A stretch of DNA of 5,810 bases from Myxococcales bacterium. GTDB taxonomy: Bacteria > Myxococcota > Polyangia > Fen-1088. The notes beneath the pieces were generated by a model. The model made no database searches. It worked only from the letters and a program-made list of their open reading frames with translations, and was not told the origin of the DNA. Below, piece after piece: positions 1 through 5,810 of this stretch (its first letter is position 1; every line of letters starts with the position of its first letter). The DNA lies in assembly GCA_003159055.1 (NCBI GenBank), contig PMLH01000146.1, positions 1 to 5,810 of the forward strand. The letters run 5' to 3'. Position numbers and translations under genes: made by a program.

Positions 1-470
1 GGCAAGGCGTCCAAGGTGAAGCGCGCCGCAACTTCGGCCACGCGTCCAGAACCGCGGGTGATGACCGCGAAGTTCACGACCAGCAAGATCAGGAACACAA
101 CTGCGCCGACGATCAAACTGCCGCCGACGGCGAACTGCCCGAAGGCCTGAATGATGTGTCCGGCGGCGCTGGTTCCGGCCGCGCCGTCGAGCAGGATGAG
201 GCGCGTGGTGGCGACGTTGAGGCCCAGCCGAAACAGGGTGACGATGAGGAGGAGCGACGGAAAAACCGAAAAATCGAGTGGCCGCGCCACACCGAGGGCG
301 ATGAGCAGGATGAGCAGCGAAATGCCGATGCTCAGGGCGAGCAGCCCATCGAGCACAAGGGCTGGCAAAGGCATGACCAGCACCGCGATGACACCGAGCA
401 CCGCGATCGCAAGAATGACTTCGCTCTTCGCGCGCGGGTCTTTCCCGGCAGCGGCGGCTGGAGCGCTCAT
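1..470 (-). CDS. flhA: FlhA, flagellar export-gate ring protein (3' partial)
   Basis: FlhA forms the nonameric ring of the export gate; it conducts protons and its cytoplasmic domain receives chaperone-substrate complexes. Only the first 156 residues plus two bases of the next codon are present; the frame runs off the left edge. The family (FHIPEP) is unmistakable: [20 protein letters not shown] (71-90) LILL, then [14 protein letters not shown] (104-117), [20 protein letters not shown] (133-152) LDAL(P), the run leading to the expected Pro-Gly-Lys. Predicted membrane helices lie at about 17-35, 40-60, 68-82 and 117-137. A short Ala-rich, then basic, N-terminus precedes the first helix. The start is set by the ATGA overlap with flhB and by GGGAGG six bases upstream. 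The large cytoplasmic domain cannot be assessed here. Confidence 0.97.
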   Translation of the reverse strand, partial: MSAPAAAAGKDPRAKSEVILAIAVLGVIAVLVMPLPALVLDGLLALSIGISLLILLIALGVARPLDFSVFPSLLLIVTLFRLGLNVATTRLILLDGAAGTSAAGHIIQAFGQFAVGGSLIVGAVVFLILLVVNFAVITRGSGRVAEVAARFTLDAL

Positions 471-1546
471 CTAGAACCTCCCGCTGCCGCCATCATGGGG
501 TTGCGACCCAGCACGCGATAGACATAGGCAAGAATGGCGGCCACCGCCTTGAAGGTTTCCATGGGAACACAGCGGCCGACCTTCACGCGCCGATAGAGCA
601 GACGCGCCAGCGGAATGTCCTCGACGATGGGAATGCCGTGCTCGTGCGCAAGCTCGCGCATGTACTCGGCCAATTGACCTTTGCCCTTCGCGGTCACGCG
701 CGGGGCTTGGTCTTCGCCAGGACGGTAGCGGATCGCAATTGCGATGTGGGTCGGGTTGACGATCAAAGCATCGGCGCGCGGAACCTCGACCTTCACCATT
801 CCCTTGGACAGCTCGCGGTGTCGCCGACGGCGGCGGGCGCGGAAGGTGGGGTCACCTTCTTCTTCGCGATGATCGCGCTTGGACTCGTCCTTGGTCATCT
901 TCATACGCTGCTGATACCGGTAGCGCGTCAGTGCAAAGTCCAAGCCGGCCAGCAAGGCCACGACCGACAGAATTCTGGCCAGTCCAGTGGAAAGAGGCTG
1001 GTAGGCCGCCTCCAATTGCGACGCCGTGGACATGCCGAGCATGCGGGGCAACGCCAGGAACGTGGCACGAAAGGTGCTCCATAGACCATAGCCAAGCGTC
1101 AGCACCTTGACCGCCGCCACTGCGAGGTCGATGAAGGCGTCCTTCTTGAACAGCCGTTTGATGCGCCCGATGGAGAAGACCTTCGAGAAATCGGGGAAGG
1201 TCAGCTCAGGCCAGAGCCCCATCCGGGTTTGCACGGCGTACACCACACCGACGGCGAGCGCGGCCGCCGCCGTGACCGTCAAGGTAAGCAGGGTTGGCCG
1301 CCCAAGGTAGGGCAAGAGGCGCTCGGGCGAGGGATTGTCCAGGCCGTCCGCCGCGGCGTAGACCATTCTGACCAGGGCATCGCGCAGGCCGGACGCCACC
1401 GTGACCAGGATTCCGCCGGCCGCCCCCAGCCCTGCCAACATGCCGACGTCGCGGGAGACTGCGATGTCGCCATTTTCCCAGGCGTTGCGAAGCCGACGAG
1501 CGCTCGCACGTTCTGTCCTTTCGTCTTGTTCCGCTTCGTCCGACAT
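467..1546 (-). CDS. flhB: FlhB, export-apparatus substrate-specificity switch
   Basis: FlhB sits on the export gate and switches secretion from rod/hook to filament substrates after cleaving itself. The product is 359 residues, the usual size. The N-terminus carries the family pattern ([20 protein letters not shown], 11-30, then SRDV). Four hydrophobic segments lie near 36-60, 84-106, 137-160 and 187-206. The cytoplasmic linker has [19 protein letters not shown] (215-233) and an arginine-rich run (236-245). The cleavage motif is NPTH at 264-267, with scission expected between Asn264 and Pro265. The C-terminal domain ends with [21 protein letters not shown] (304-324) and YVYRVLGR. All key residues are intact. 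The gene begins 27 bases after the fliR stop without a clear ribosome binding site. Its TGA overlaps the flhA ATG (ATGA). Confidence 0.97.
   Translation of the reverse strand: MSDEAEQDERTERASARRLRNAWENGDIAVSRDVGMLAGLGAAGGILVTVASGLRDALVRMVYAAADGLDNPSPERLLPYLGRPTLLTLTVTAAAALAVGVVYAVQTRMGLWPELTFPDFSKVFSIGRIKRLFKKDAFIDLAVAAVKVLTLGYGLWSTFRATFLALPRMLGMSTASQLEAAYQPLSTGLARILSVVALLAGLDFALTRYRYQQRMKMTKDESKRDHREEEGDPTFRARRRRRHRELSKGMVKVEVPRADALIVNPTHIAIAIRYRPGEDQAPRVTAKGKGQLAEYMRELAHEHGIPIVEDIPLARLLYRRVKVGRCVPMETFKAVAAILAYVYRVLGRNPMMAAAGGSR
477..482 (-). promoter_or_regulatory. Ribosome binding site of flhA
   Basis: GGGAGG lies inside the last codons of flhB, six bases before the flhA ATG at 470. It is the strongest such site on this side of the window and fits the ATGA stop-start overlap. 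Confidence 0.8.
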
Positions 1547-1573
1547 GATTGCCAGCCCGTGGGGTTGTCGGCA

Positions 1574-2326
1574 CTAATGCCCTGCAAAGGCCGTGCGCGC
1601 CGCCTGGGCAGCAATCACAGCCGCGCCAGGTGCAACCAGATAGAAGGCGGTTCCGCCAGCGAGAATGGCGACGGTGAATCCGATGTTCGACAGATTGAGC
1701 TGCGGTGCCACGCGGTTGAGCATGCCAAGCCCCATGTGGCCAAGGGTGACGGCCGCGAGTACCGGAAAAGCAAGACGAACCGCCAGCGCGAAGGTTTCCG
1801 TGCCGTCGGCAATCACCCGCGTCGCAATGGTGGCGAGGGAAATGTCGGACCCGGGCGGTGACTCTCTGATGGAACGGCAGAGCCACGCCACCGCCTCGCG
1901 ATGCAGACCTGCGGCGAGCGCGACCGCCATGGTGAGAAAGGACAGAAGATCGCCCATTGCACTATATTCCGCCCCATGCAAAGGGTCGATCACCGACCCG
2001 AAGCTGATGCCCATGGCCATGGCAATGGCGCTGCCCGCCGCCGTCGCCGCTTCGATCGCGAACCTTGCGCAAAGACCAGCGCCGACACCCATCACGACCT
2101 CGATTGCCACGGCGGGAATCAATTGCGGCAGGCGATCCCAGCCCGAGAAAACCGGCGTCCCGGCGCCCATGTACACTGCGACAGCGACGGGCACGGAGAA
2201 CCCCATGCGCACCAGCGCCGGAATTGGCTTGGCGCTAAAGATCGGCGCCACCATCATGAGGCTCGTGCAGCGAACCAGCACCAGGAAGAAGCCGATTGCA
2301 AAAGGCATGAGCCCGACGGAAAGCAT
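1574..2326 (-). CDS. fliR: Flagellar export-gate protein FliR
   Basis: FliR completes the FliP-FliQ-FliR gate; known complexes hold one copy, which also contacts FlhB. The product is 250 residues, normal for the family. Signatures: R19 followed by MMVAPIFSAKPIPALVRMGF (24-43), an E76-VVMGVGAGL segment, GISFGSVIDPLHG (106-118), and the C-terminal LAFPVLAAVTLGHMGLGMLN (185-204) continuing into RVAPQLNLSNIGF. Hydrophobic segments cover roughly 8-30, 44-56, 69-88, 125-140, 178-200 and 213-245. The start is two bases after the fliQ TAG and has only a weak purine-rich upstream stretch, consistent with coupling. A second Met at residue 7 is a less likely start. The TAG stop is in the same frame as the following flhB. 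Confidence 0.96.
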   Translation of the reverse strand: MLSVGLMPFAIGFFLVLVRCTSLMMVAPIFSAKPIPALVRMGFSVPVAVAVYMGAGTPVFSGWDRLPQLIPAVAIEVVMGVGAGLCARFAIEAATAAGSAIAMAMGISFGSVIDPLHGAEYSAMGDLLSFLTMAVALAAGLHREAVAWLCRSIRESPPGSDISLATIATRVIADGTETFALAVRLAFPVLAAVTLGHMGLGMLNRVAPQLNLSNIGFTVAILAGGTAFYLVAPGAAVIAAQAARTAFAGH

Positions 2327-2328
2327 GC

Positions 2329-2595
2329 CTACATCTGCCCCGACATGCCTCGCAAGGCGGCGGCGAAATAGGTGGCAAGGCGTTCGAGCGCATAGTGGCC
2401 AGTGAAGTATGCGAGGAGCAGCCCGGTCATAAGCCGAGGCAGGAACCCGATGGCCGAATCATTGATCTGCGTCGCGGCCTGCAGGAGCCCGACTACCAGC
2501 CCAACGATGATCAATCCGAGAACAAAGGGGCCGCCCACCGCCAGCAGGACGCCGAAGCCTTCACGCATGAGCCCGGATGGCAGGTCGGCGGACAT
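2329..2595 (-). CDS. fliQ: Flagellar export-gate protein FliQ
   Basis: FliQ is a small two-helix membrane protein; in known export gates four copies wrap around the FliP-FliR core. From the ATG at 2595 it has 88 residues, almost the same as E. coli FliQ (89). The diagnostic motif LLQAATQIND lies at 37-46, followed by FLPRLMTGLL. Two hydrophobic hairpin segments run from about 14 to 37 and 51 to 76. An in-frame ATG at 2634 would give 101 residues, but its extra sequence (MAPGGVVPHPELL) has no family counterpart and lies inside the fliP coding region. The ATG at 2595 overlaps the fliP TGA by one base (TGATG) and has a good ribosome binding site, so coupled translation is likely. Confidence 0.95.
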   Translation of the reverse strand: MSADLPSGLMREGFGVLLAVGGPFVLGLIIVGLVVGLLQAATQINDSAIGFLPRLMTGLLLAYFTGHYALERLATYFAAALRGMSGQM

Positions 2596-3284
2596 CAAAA
2601 GCTCCGGATGAGGGACGACACCACCAGGTGCCAACCGCCCGCCAGCAGGAAGACGCCGAGCTTAAGTGGCATGGCAATCAGCGTCGGCGGGACCATCATC
2701 ATGCCAAGCGACATCATGATGATGGACACCAGCAGGTCGATCAGCACCATGGGAATGAAGAGGTAGAGCCCCATGCGGAATGCTGTTCCGAGCTCGGAGA
2801 TCATGAAAGACGGCACCAGCACCGTGAACGGAATCGCTTCGCCGCGCGCCGGTCGCGCCGTGCCCGACACCTCGAAGAACAGACGCAGATCGTCCTCCTT
2901 GGTTTGCTTGAGCATCCATTCCGACAGCGGTGCCTGCGCACGGTCGAGAGCCTCTCCGACGGAAATCTTGTCCGCCATCAGCGGCAAAACCGCCTCGGTC
3001 TGAACCTTGCGCACCGTCGGGGCCATGATGAACAAGGTGAGAAACAAGGAAAGTCCGACCATGACTTGATTGGGCGGCAGCTGCTGCGTGCCCATCGCCT
3101 GCCGCAGGAAGGAGAAGACGATAATGATTCGCGTGAACGACGTGACCGACAAGATGATCGCGGTGCCGAACGAGAGCGCGGTGAGAACCAGGAACAGTTT
3201 GACCGCTGTGGATCCGCCACCCGCGACGGTTTGCAAGCCCGTCCCGGCCAAATCCGCGAGCGTCGGCACGGCAGAGGCTGGCAT
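2595..3284 (-). CDS. fliP: Flagellar export-gate protein FliP
   Basis: FliP forms the pentameric heart of the export gate, through which rod, hook and filament subunits pass. The product is 229 residues. Family signatures are clear: TSFTRIIIVFSFLRQAMGTQ (48-67), LPPNQVMVGLSLFLTLFIMAPT (69-90), KISVGEAL (106-113), PSFMISELGTAFRMGLYLFI (158-177), and SLGMMMVPP (192-200), whose Met195-197 correspond to the methionine gasket that seals the closed pore in Salmonella FliP. Hydrophobic segments lie at about 27-47, 50-62, 72-89, 168-190 and 203-224. Unlike E. coli FliP (245 residues, cleaved signal peptide), this one has no signal peptide and resembles the shorter Bacillus form in that respect. The start lies two bases after the fliO stop and has no strong Shine-Dalgarno site, so translation is probably coupled to fliO. 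Confidence 0.97.
   Translation of the reverse strand: MPASAVPTLADLAGTGLQTVAGGGSTAVKLFLVLTALSFGTAIILSVTSFTRIIIVFSFLRQAMGTQQLPPNQVMVGLSLFLTLFIMAPTVRKVQTEAVLPLMADKISVGEALDRAQAPLSEWMLKQTKEDDLRLFFEVSGTARPARGEAIPFTVLVPSFMISELGTAFRMGLYLFIPMVLIDLLVSIIMMSLGMMMVPPTLIAMPLKLGVFLLAGGWHLVVSSLIRSF
2602..2605 (-). promoter_or_regulatory. Ribosome binding site that fixes the fliQ start
   Basis: GGAG (in the context CCGGAGC), located within the last codons of fliP, is six bases before the ATG at 2595. It favours the 88-residue FliQ over the upstream in-frame ATG at 2634. Confidence 0.7.
2693..2725. repeat. Perfect 11-bp inverted repeat inside fliP
   Basis: The arm CCATCATCATG at 2693-2703 is matched exactly by CATGATGATGG at 2715-2725, with an 11-base spacer. 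In the message it could form an 11-bp stem. It falls on codons 188-197 of fliP (IIMM-SLG-MMM), and much of the symmetry follows from runs of ATC and ATG codons. Any regulatory role is unproven and the simplest reading is a coding by-product. Confidence 0.5.
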
Positions 3285-3286
3285 CG

Positions 3287-4558
3287 TTACGCGACCCGTC
3301 CGGATTCGCCCGCCGCCAGTTTGCGACGAAGGTCTTCATCTTCGAGGCTCTCGGAGAAGAGATGCTCGAAATCCTCAGGCGCGAGCCCTTCCGAGTCGCT
3401 CGGCCTGCGATGGAACAAGCGACCAAGCAGCGAGCTTTCATGCTTGGGCTCCGGGGCCTTGGTCTCCGCAGCGAACCCTGCCGCGAACGCCCGGTTGCGT
3501 AGCCCGAGCGCAGCGTCTTCGACGGAGCCGTTGGGCTCGGGATCGGCTACCGCTGGGAAGGGCGGGGCTGGCAATTGTGAATCGAGCAAGGCAACCCCGG
3601 CTTCACTTACGCCGAGGACCATGGTGCGTCCGCCGATACACGCGACCACCAGAGATCGGCGCGGCCCAATCGACGCGGTTTCGACGATGCGGATCATGCG
3701 CTCGCGCTTGACACGCCGGCGCGCAAACAGAGTGGCGGCGATGCCGACTCCCAGCAGCAGGACCACGGCAAACACGGTGGTAAGCGCACTGGATCCGGAT
3801 TTCTGTTCTGCGCCGGAAGTCTTGGTTGGGTCGCTGGTGCTGTCCTGACTGACGACCGCAGCGGCCGGAGCGTCCGGTGTGTCTGTCTTGGGCGGCGCAG
3901 CCTGAGCCGCGGTCGCCTTCGTCCTTGCGGGCACCTCGGCCTGGCCGGACGGGCTTGCCTTCGAGTCCTGAGCTTGGGCGGACTTTGCGGAAGGCTGCAG
4001 AGCGGCCGCGGCGCGCGCGACGCCTTCGCCGGAAGGACCATCGGCCGCGCCGTCGTCGGCGGCTGCCTCCGGGGGCAGTGCAAGCGCCGCACGCAGGGAT
4101 GCCTTGCTCTGCTTGTCCCGCGCGAGCGCCATTTGTGGAGCGTCGGGCAGCGGACGATTTGCGTTCAGGGTCGGCTGCCCGAGAACCGGTGGAACCCCTG
4201 TGGCTGCCGCCGCCGCGCGGTCTCGGCAGGTCGCGCGAACCCGCACGCCGCTCTCCGTTCGCACCACCCCAAAGGGTTCTCCGCATCGGTCGGTCGTCGG
4301 TATCTCCAACTTGGTGTAGCGATGACGCGTATACGCGACGATGGTCCCGGGCCCTTCACCGAAGGTCATCCGCTGGGGCGTGCTGCCGTCGAGGTAGACA
4401 TACAGCCTGCGTGAACCGCTCGACGACACACGCACGTCCGAGGGCGCGACCGGATCCGACGTGGCAATCTCGACCGTGACCGCACCGCCACTGGCGTCTG
4501 CCTTGACGTCGTTGATGAGGACTGCGGCCAAAGATAGGAGAACGACGGGCGTTAGCAT
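3287..4558 (-). CDS. fliO: FliO, export-gate assembly protein with large extra N-terminal domain
   Basis: FliO is a bitopic membrane protein that helps FliP oligomerise into the export-gate core. The product is 423 residues, against roughly 100-220 in most FliO proteins. Residues 1-20 look like a signal peptide: a hydrophobic core around 5-15, a possible cleavage after VKA-20, but no basic residue before the core. Residues 25-112 are a beta-rich region with Cys92 and Cys111, weakly resembling an AMIN domain. Residues 113-257 form an Ala/Pro/Ser-rich linker. A transmembrane helix at 258-279 is followed by RRRVKRER and the FliO core (IVETASIGPRRSLVVACIGG, then MVLGVSEAGVALLD, ending at about 326). 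The last 95 residues are a tail with a basic patch (LLGRLFHRRP, 377-386) and an acidic end (EDFEHLFSESLEDEDL). Position between fliN and fliP confirms the family. The domain call for 25-112 is inference. Confidence 0.88.
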   Translation of the reverse strand: MLTPVVLLSLAAVLINDVKADASGGAVTVEIATSDPVAPSDVRVSSSGSRRLYVYLDGSTPQRMTFGEGPGTIVAYTRHRYTKLEIPTTDRCGEPFGVVRTESGVRVRATCRDRAAAAATGVPPVLGQPTLNANRPLPDAPQMALARDKQSKASLRAALALPPEAAADDGAADGPSGEGVARAAAALQPSAKSAQAQDSKASPSGQAEVPARTKATAAQAAPPKTDTPDAPAAAVVSQDSTSDPTKTSGAEQKSGSSALTTVFAVVLLLGVGIAATLFARRRVKRERMIRIVETASIGPRRSLVVACIGGRTMVLGVSEAGVALLDSQLPAPPFPAVADPEPNGSVEDAALGLRNRAFAAGFAAETKAPEPKHESSLLGRLFHRRPSDSEGLAPEDFEHLFSESLEDEDLRRKLAAGESGRVA

Positions 4559-4563
4559 GGGGA

Positions 4564-4568
4564 CCTCC
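4564..4568 (-). promoter_or_regulatory. Ribosome binding site of fliO
   Basis: A perfect GGAGG lies five bases before the ATG at 4558 and just after the fliN TAA stop. It decides the start of the unusually long FliO frame and shows that the N-terminal extension is translated. Confidence 0.8.
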
Positions 4569-4570
4569 GA

Positions 4571-4873
4571 TTAGCGAAGACGGGCGATACGTTCGGACGG
4601 ACTGACGATGTCAGTGATGCGGACGCCAAATTTGTCGTTCACCACCACGGCCTCGCCGCGGGCAACCAAGCGACCGTTGACCATGAAATCGAGGGGCTCG
4701 CCGGCGACTTTGTCCAGCTCGATGACCGAACCGGGGCTCAAGTTAAGCAAGTCCTGAATCGACATTCGCGCGCGCCCAAGCTCGACCGACAGGTCGAGCG
4801 GGACGTCGAGGAGCATGTCCAACTTCCTCGGGCTTCCCGAGTCGCCACCTGAACCAACAGCTTCTTCTGCCAT
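4571..4873 (-). CDS. fliN: Flagellar motor switch protein FliN
   Basis: FliN forms the base of the C-ring and helps dock export substrates and the FliH-FliI ATPase complex. The product is 100 residues, shorter than the 137 of E. coli FliN, because the variable N-terminal region is reduced to about 18 Gly/Ser/acidic residues. The remainder is one SpoA (surface presentation of antigens) domain: LLDVPLDLSVELGRARMSIQ at about 21-40, then DLLNLSPGSVIELDK, GEPLDFMVNGRLVARGEAVV and KFGVRITDIVSPSERI. These are the classic FliN signatures. The start is supported by GAGGAA five bases upstream of the ATG. The gene begins 16 bases after the fliM stop and ends 12 bases before fliO. It is not FliY, because the CheC-like domain is absent. 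Confidence 0.96.
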   Translation of the reverse strand: MAEEAVGSGGDSGSPRKLDMLLDVPLDLSVELGRARMSIQDLLNLSPGSVIELDKVAGEPLDFMVNGRLVARGEAVVVNDKFGVRITDIVSPSERIARLR

Positions 4874-4878
4874 AGAGA

Positions 4879-4884
4879 TTCCTC
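4879..4884 (-). promoter_or_regulatory. Ribosome binding site of fliN
   Basis: GAGGAA (read on the minus strand) sits five bases before the fliN ATG, in the 16-base gap after the fliM stop. It fixes the short form of FliN as the translated one. Confidence 0.7.
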
Positions 4885-4889
4885 GTCAC

Positions 4890-5810
4890 TTAGGTTGGGA
4901 GTTGTGCCGCCGGTGCGAATGCCTGCCCGGCCGCACGCGCGGCGCGGGCGGGTTGACTCGGCTGCGCAATGCCTTTCAATATCTCGACTGCCATGCCGCC
5001 GCCGACCACGCGCGGAGATGCCGTCATCTTCTGTCGGCCTTGTACGAACACGGGCAAAGGTGAGCCTTCATTGGTGTTGAGGGTGATGACGTCGCCGGCT
5101 TTCAGCTCGACCAGATCGGCCAGGTTGAGCGAGCGACGACCGATTTCCACCCGCAGTTCGACCTCGACCGCCTCGATCTCACGCCCGAGCGCTTGCGAAA
5201 ACTTCGCATCGCGCTGCCCGCCCAGACGCGGCGGAGAGGTCAGGAGCTTCTTGGCCGGCTCGACCGCCGAGTACGGGATCGCGAGCACAAGCTTGCCCTC
5301 AAGCGAGCCCGTCACTTCAAACGAACAGAGGATGGCGACATCCGACGGCGTGGCGATGATGGCCATGCGCGGATCCGATTCGAAACGCAGAACCTCGGGT
5401 TTGAACGCAAGCACGTCCTCCCAAGCGGTGGCCATCGAGTCGGACATGATGCTGAGGATGTGTTTCAGAACCAGCTTCTCGACGCTGGTCAGCTCGGCGC
5501 GAGCATCGGCGTTTGGGGCGGCATTGGCGACACTGCGGTCGCCCAGCGCTGCGCCGAGTAGACCGCGCGTCAGCGAGCCTTCCAGTACCGTCAGCGCAAG
5601 ACCATGGCCGGCGCCGAGGCTGACCACGCCGGTGATGGTCTGGTCGGCCACGGTGCCAGTCACTTCGGCGAACTTCATCAAGACCGCCGGGGAAGAAGAA
5701 ACCCGCAATTCCAGCCGCAATCTGCCACCCAGGGTCTTGCCGAAGCTGGAGGCAATGCGCTCGTTGATCGAATCAAGCGTCGGCATCTGCCCGCGAATGA
5801 TGCGGTCCTG
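4890..5810 (-). CDS. fliM: Flagellar motor switch protein FliM (5' partial)
   Basis: FliM is the middle protein of the cytoplasmic C-ring. It links FliG to FliN and, through its N-terminus, receives the CheY signal. The frame is open to the window edge. The first visible residues, QDRIIRGQMPTLDSINER, match the RIVRGRMPTLExINERF segment of known FliM, so the ATG at 5786 is an internal Met and not the start. About 40 residues, including the expected CheY-binding EIDALL-type peptide, lie outside the window. Numbering from that Met, the CheC-like middle domain spans about 30-185 (PYSAVEP at 171-177) and the C-terminal SpoA/FliN-like domain about 195-270 (RRSLNLADLVELKAGDVI). An Ala/Pro/Gln tail follows (274-298). 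The canonical FGGDG loop is not recognisable; the equivalent region reads LLGAALGD (77-83 and neighbours). The TAA stop is followed 16 bases later by fliN. Confidence 0.95.
   Translation of the reverse strand, partial: QDRIIRGQMPTLDSINERIASSFGKTLGGRLRLELRVSSSPAVLMKFAEVTGTVADQTITGVVSLGAGHGLALTVLEGSLTRGLLGAALGDRSVANAAPNADARAELTSVEKLVLKHILSIMSDSMATAWEDVLAFKPEVLRFESDPRMAIIATPSDVAILCSFEVTGSLEGKLVLAIPYSAVEPAKKLLTSPPRLGGQRDAKFSQALGREIEAVEVELRVEIGRRSLNLADLVELKAGDVITLNTNEGSPLPVFVQGRQKMTASPRVVGGGMAVEILKGIAQPSQPARAARAAGQAFAPAAQLPT

Noticed and set aside
151..521. Two overlapping plus-strand frames of 107 and 121 codons at the left end
   Set aside because: The minus strand here encodes the highly conserved FlhA N-terminus throughout; these frames are its antisense shadows.
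1547..1573. A promoter or terminator between fliR and flhB
   Set aside because: The gap is only 27 bases with no hairpin plus T-run and no recognisable promoter elements.
1206..1886. A 226-codon minus-strand frame overlapping fliR and flhB
   Set aside because: It is out of frame with both genes, has an Arg/His/Gly-rich composition typical of a shifted frame, and the fliR and flhB frames are complete and motif-bearing across the same region.
2008..2030. Repeated CCATGG-like palindromes in fliR
   Set aside because: They arise from alternating Ala and Met codons (AIAMAMG) and form no longer symmetric structure.
2577..3848. A 423-codon open frame on the plus strand opposite fliP and the end of fliO
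   Set aside because: It is rich in Arg, His, Gln and Glu without any recognisable motif, crosses two well-supported genes on the other strand, and is the kind of antisense frame expected in high-GC coding DNA.
3780..4220. A possible frameshifted or inserted segment in the low-complexity part of fliO
   Set aside because: The frame stays open without interruption, codon positions stay GC-rich as in the neighbours, and Ala/Pro/Ser-rich linkers are common between an exported domain and a membrane helix.
1..5810. A virulence-type injectisome (Sct genes) rather than a flagellum
   Set aside because: FliO is present, FliM and FliN are separate proteins of flagellar type, and FliP, FlhB and FlhA match flagellar signatures in the flagellar gene order.

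Overview
The window is a dense block of flagellar genes, all on the minus strand. In transcription order (right to left) they are fliM (5' end outside the window), fliN, fliO, fliP, fliQ, fliR, flhB and flhA (3' end outside the window). GC content is clearly high, and every codon of the window belongs to, or lies within about 30 bases of, one of these genes. I see no stretch of non-coding DNA large enough to hold a promoter, terminator, RNA gene or mobile element.

Layout: 5810-4573 encodes the rotor/switch (C-ring) proteins FliM and FliN. 4558-3287 encodes an unusually large FliO, the assembly factor for the export gate. 3284-1574 encodes the three export-gate proteins FliP, FliQ and FliR, separated by a 1-base overlap and a 2-base gap. 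1546-1 encodes FlhB, the substrate-specificity switch with its NPTH self-cleavage site, and the first 156 residues of FlhA, the export-gate ring. FlhB and FlhA overlap by ATGA. Together these proteins form the membrane core of the flagellar type III export apparatus plus the cytoplasmic ring that sets direction of rotation. The tight spacing suggests one polycistronic message with translational coupling.

The organism is a flagellated, high-GC, Gram-negative bacterium. Gene order, the Ala/Pro-rich linkers and the overall look of FliO and FliP would fit a deltaproteobacterial or myxobacterial-type lineage, but this is a weak inference with no phylogeny behind it. FliO together with a separate FliM and FliN argues for a flagellum rather than a virulence injectisome.

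No new system is visible. The points that depart from the usual pattern are: FliO with an added N-terminal exported domain (possibly AMIN-like) and a long acidic C-terminal tail; a FliM in which the canonical GGxG loop is not recognisable; fliR and flhB lying in the same reading frame, separated only by one TAG and nine codons; and a perfect 11-bp inverted repeat built from the Met codons of the FliP gating segment.
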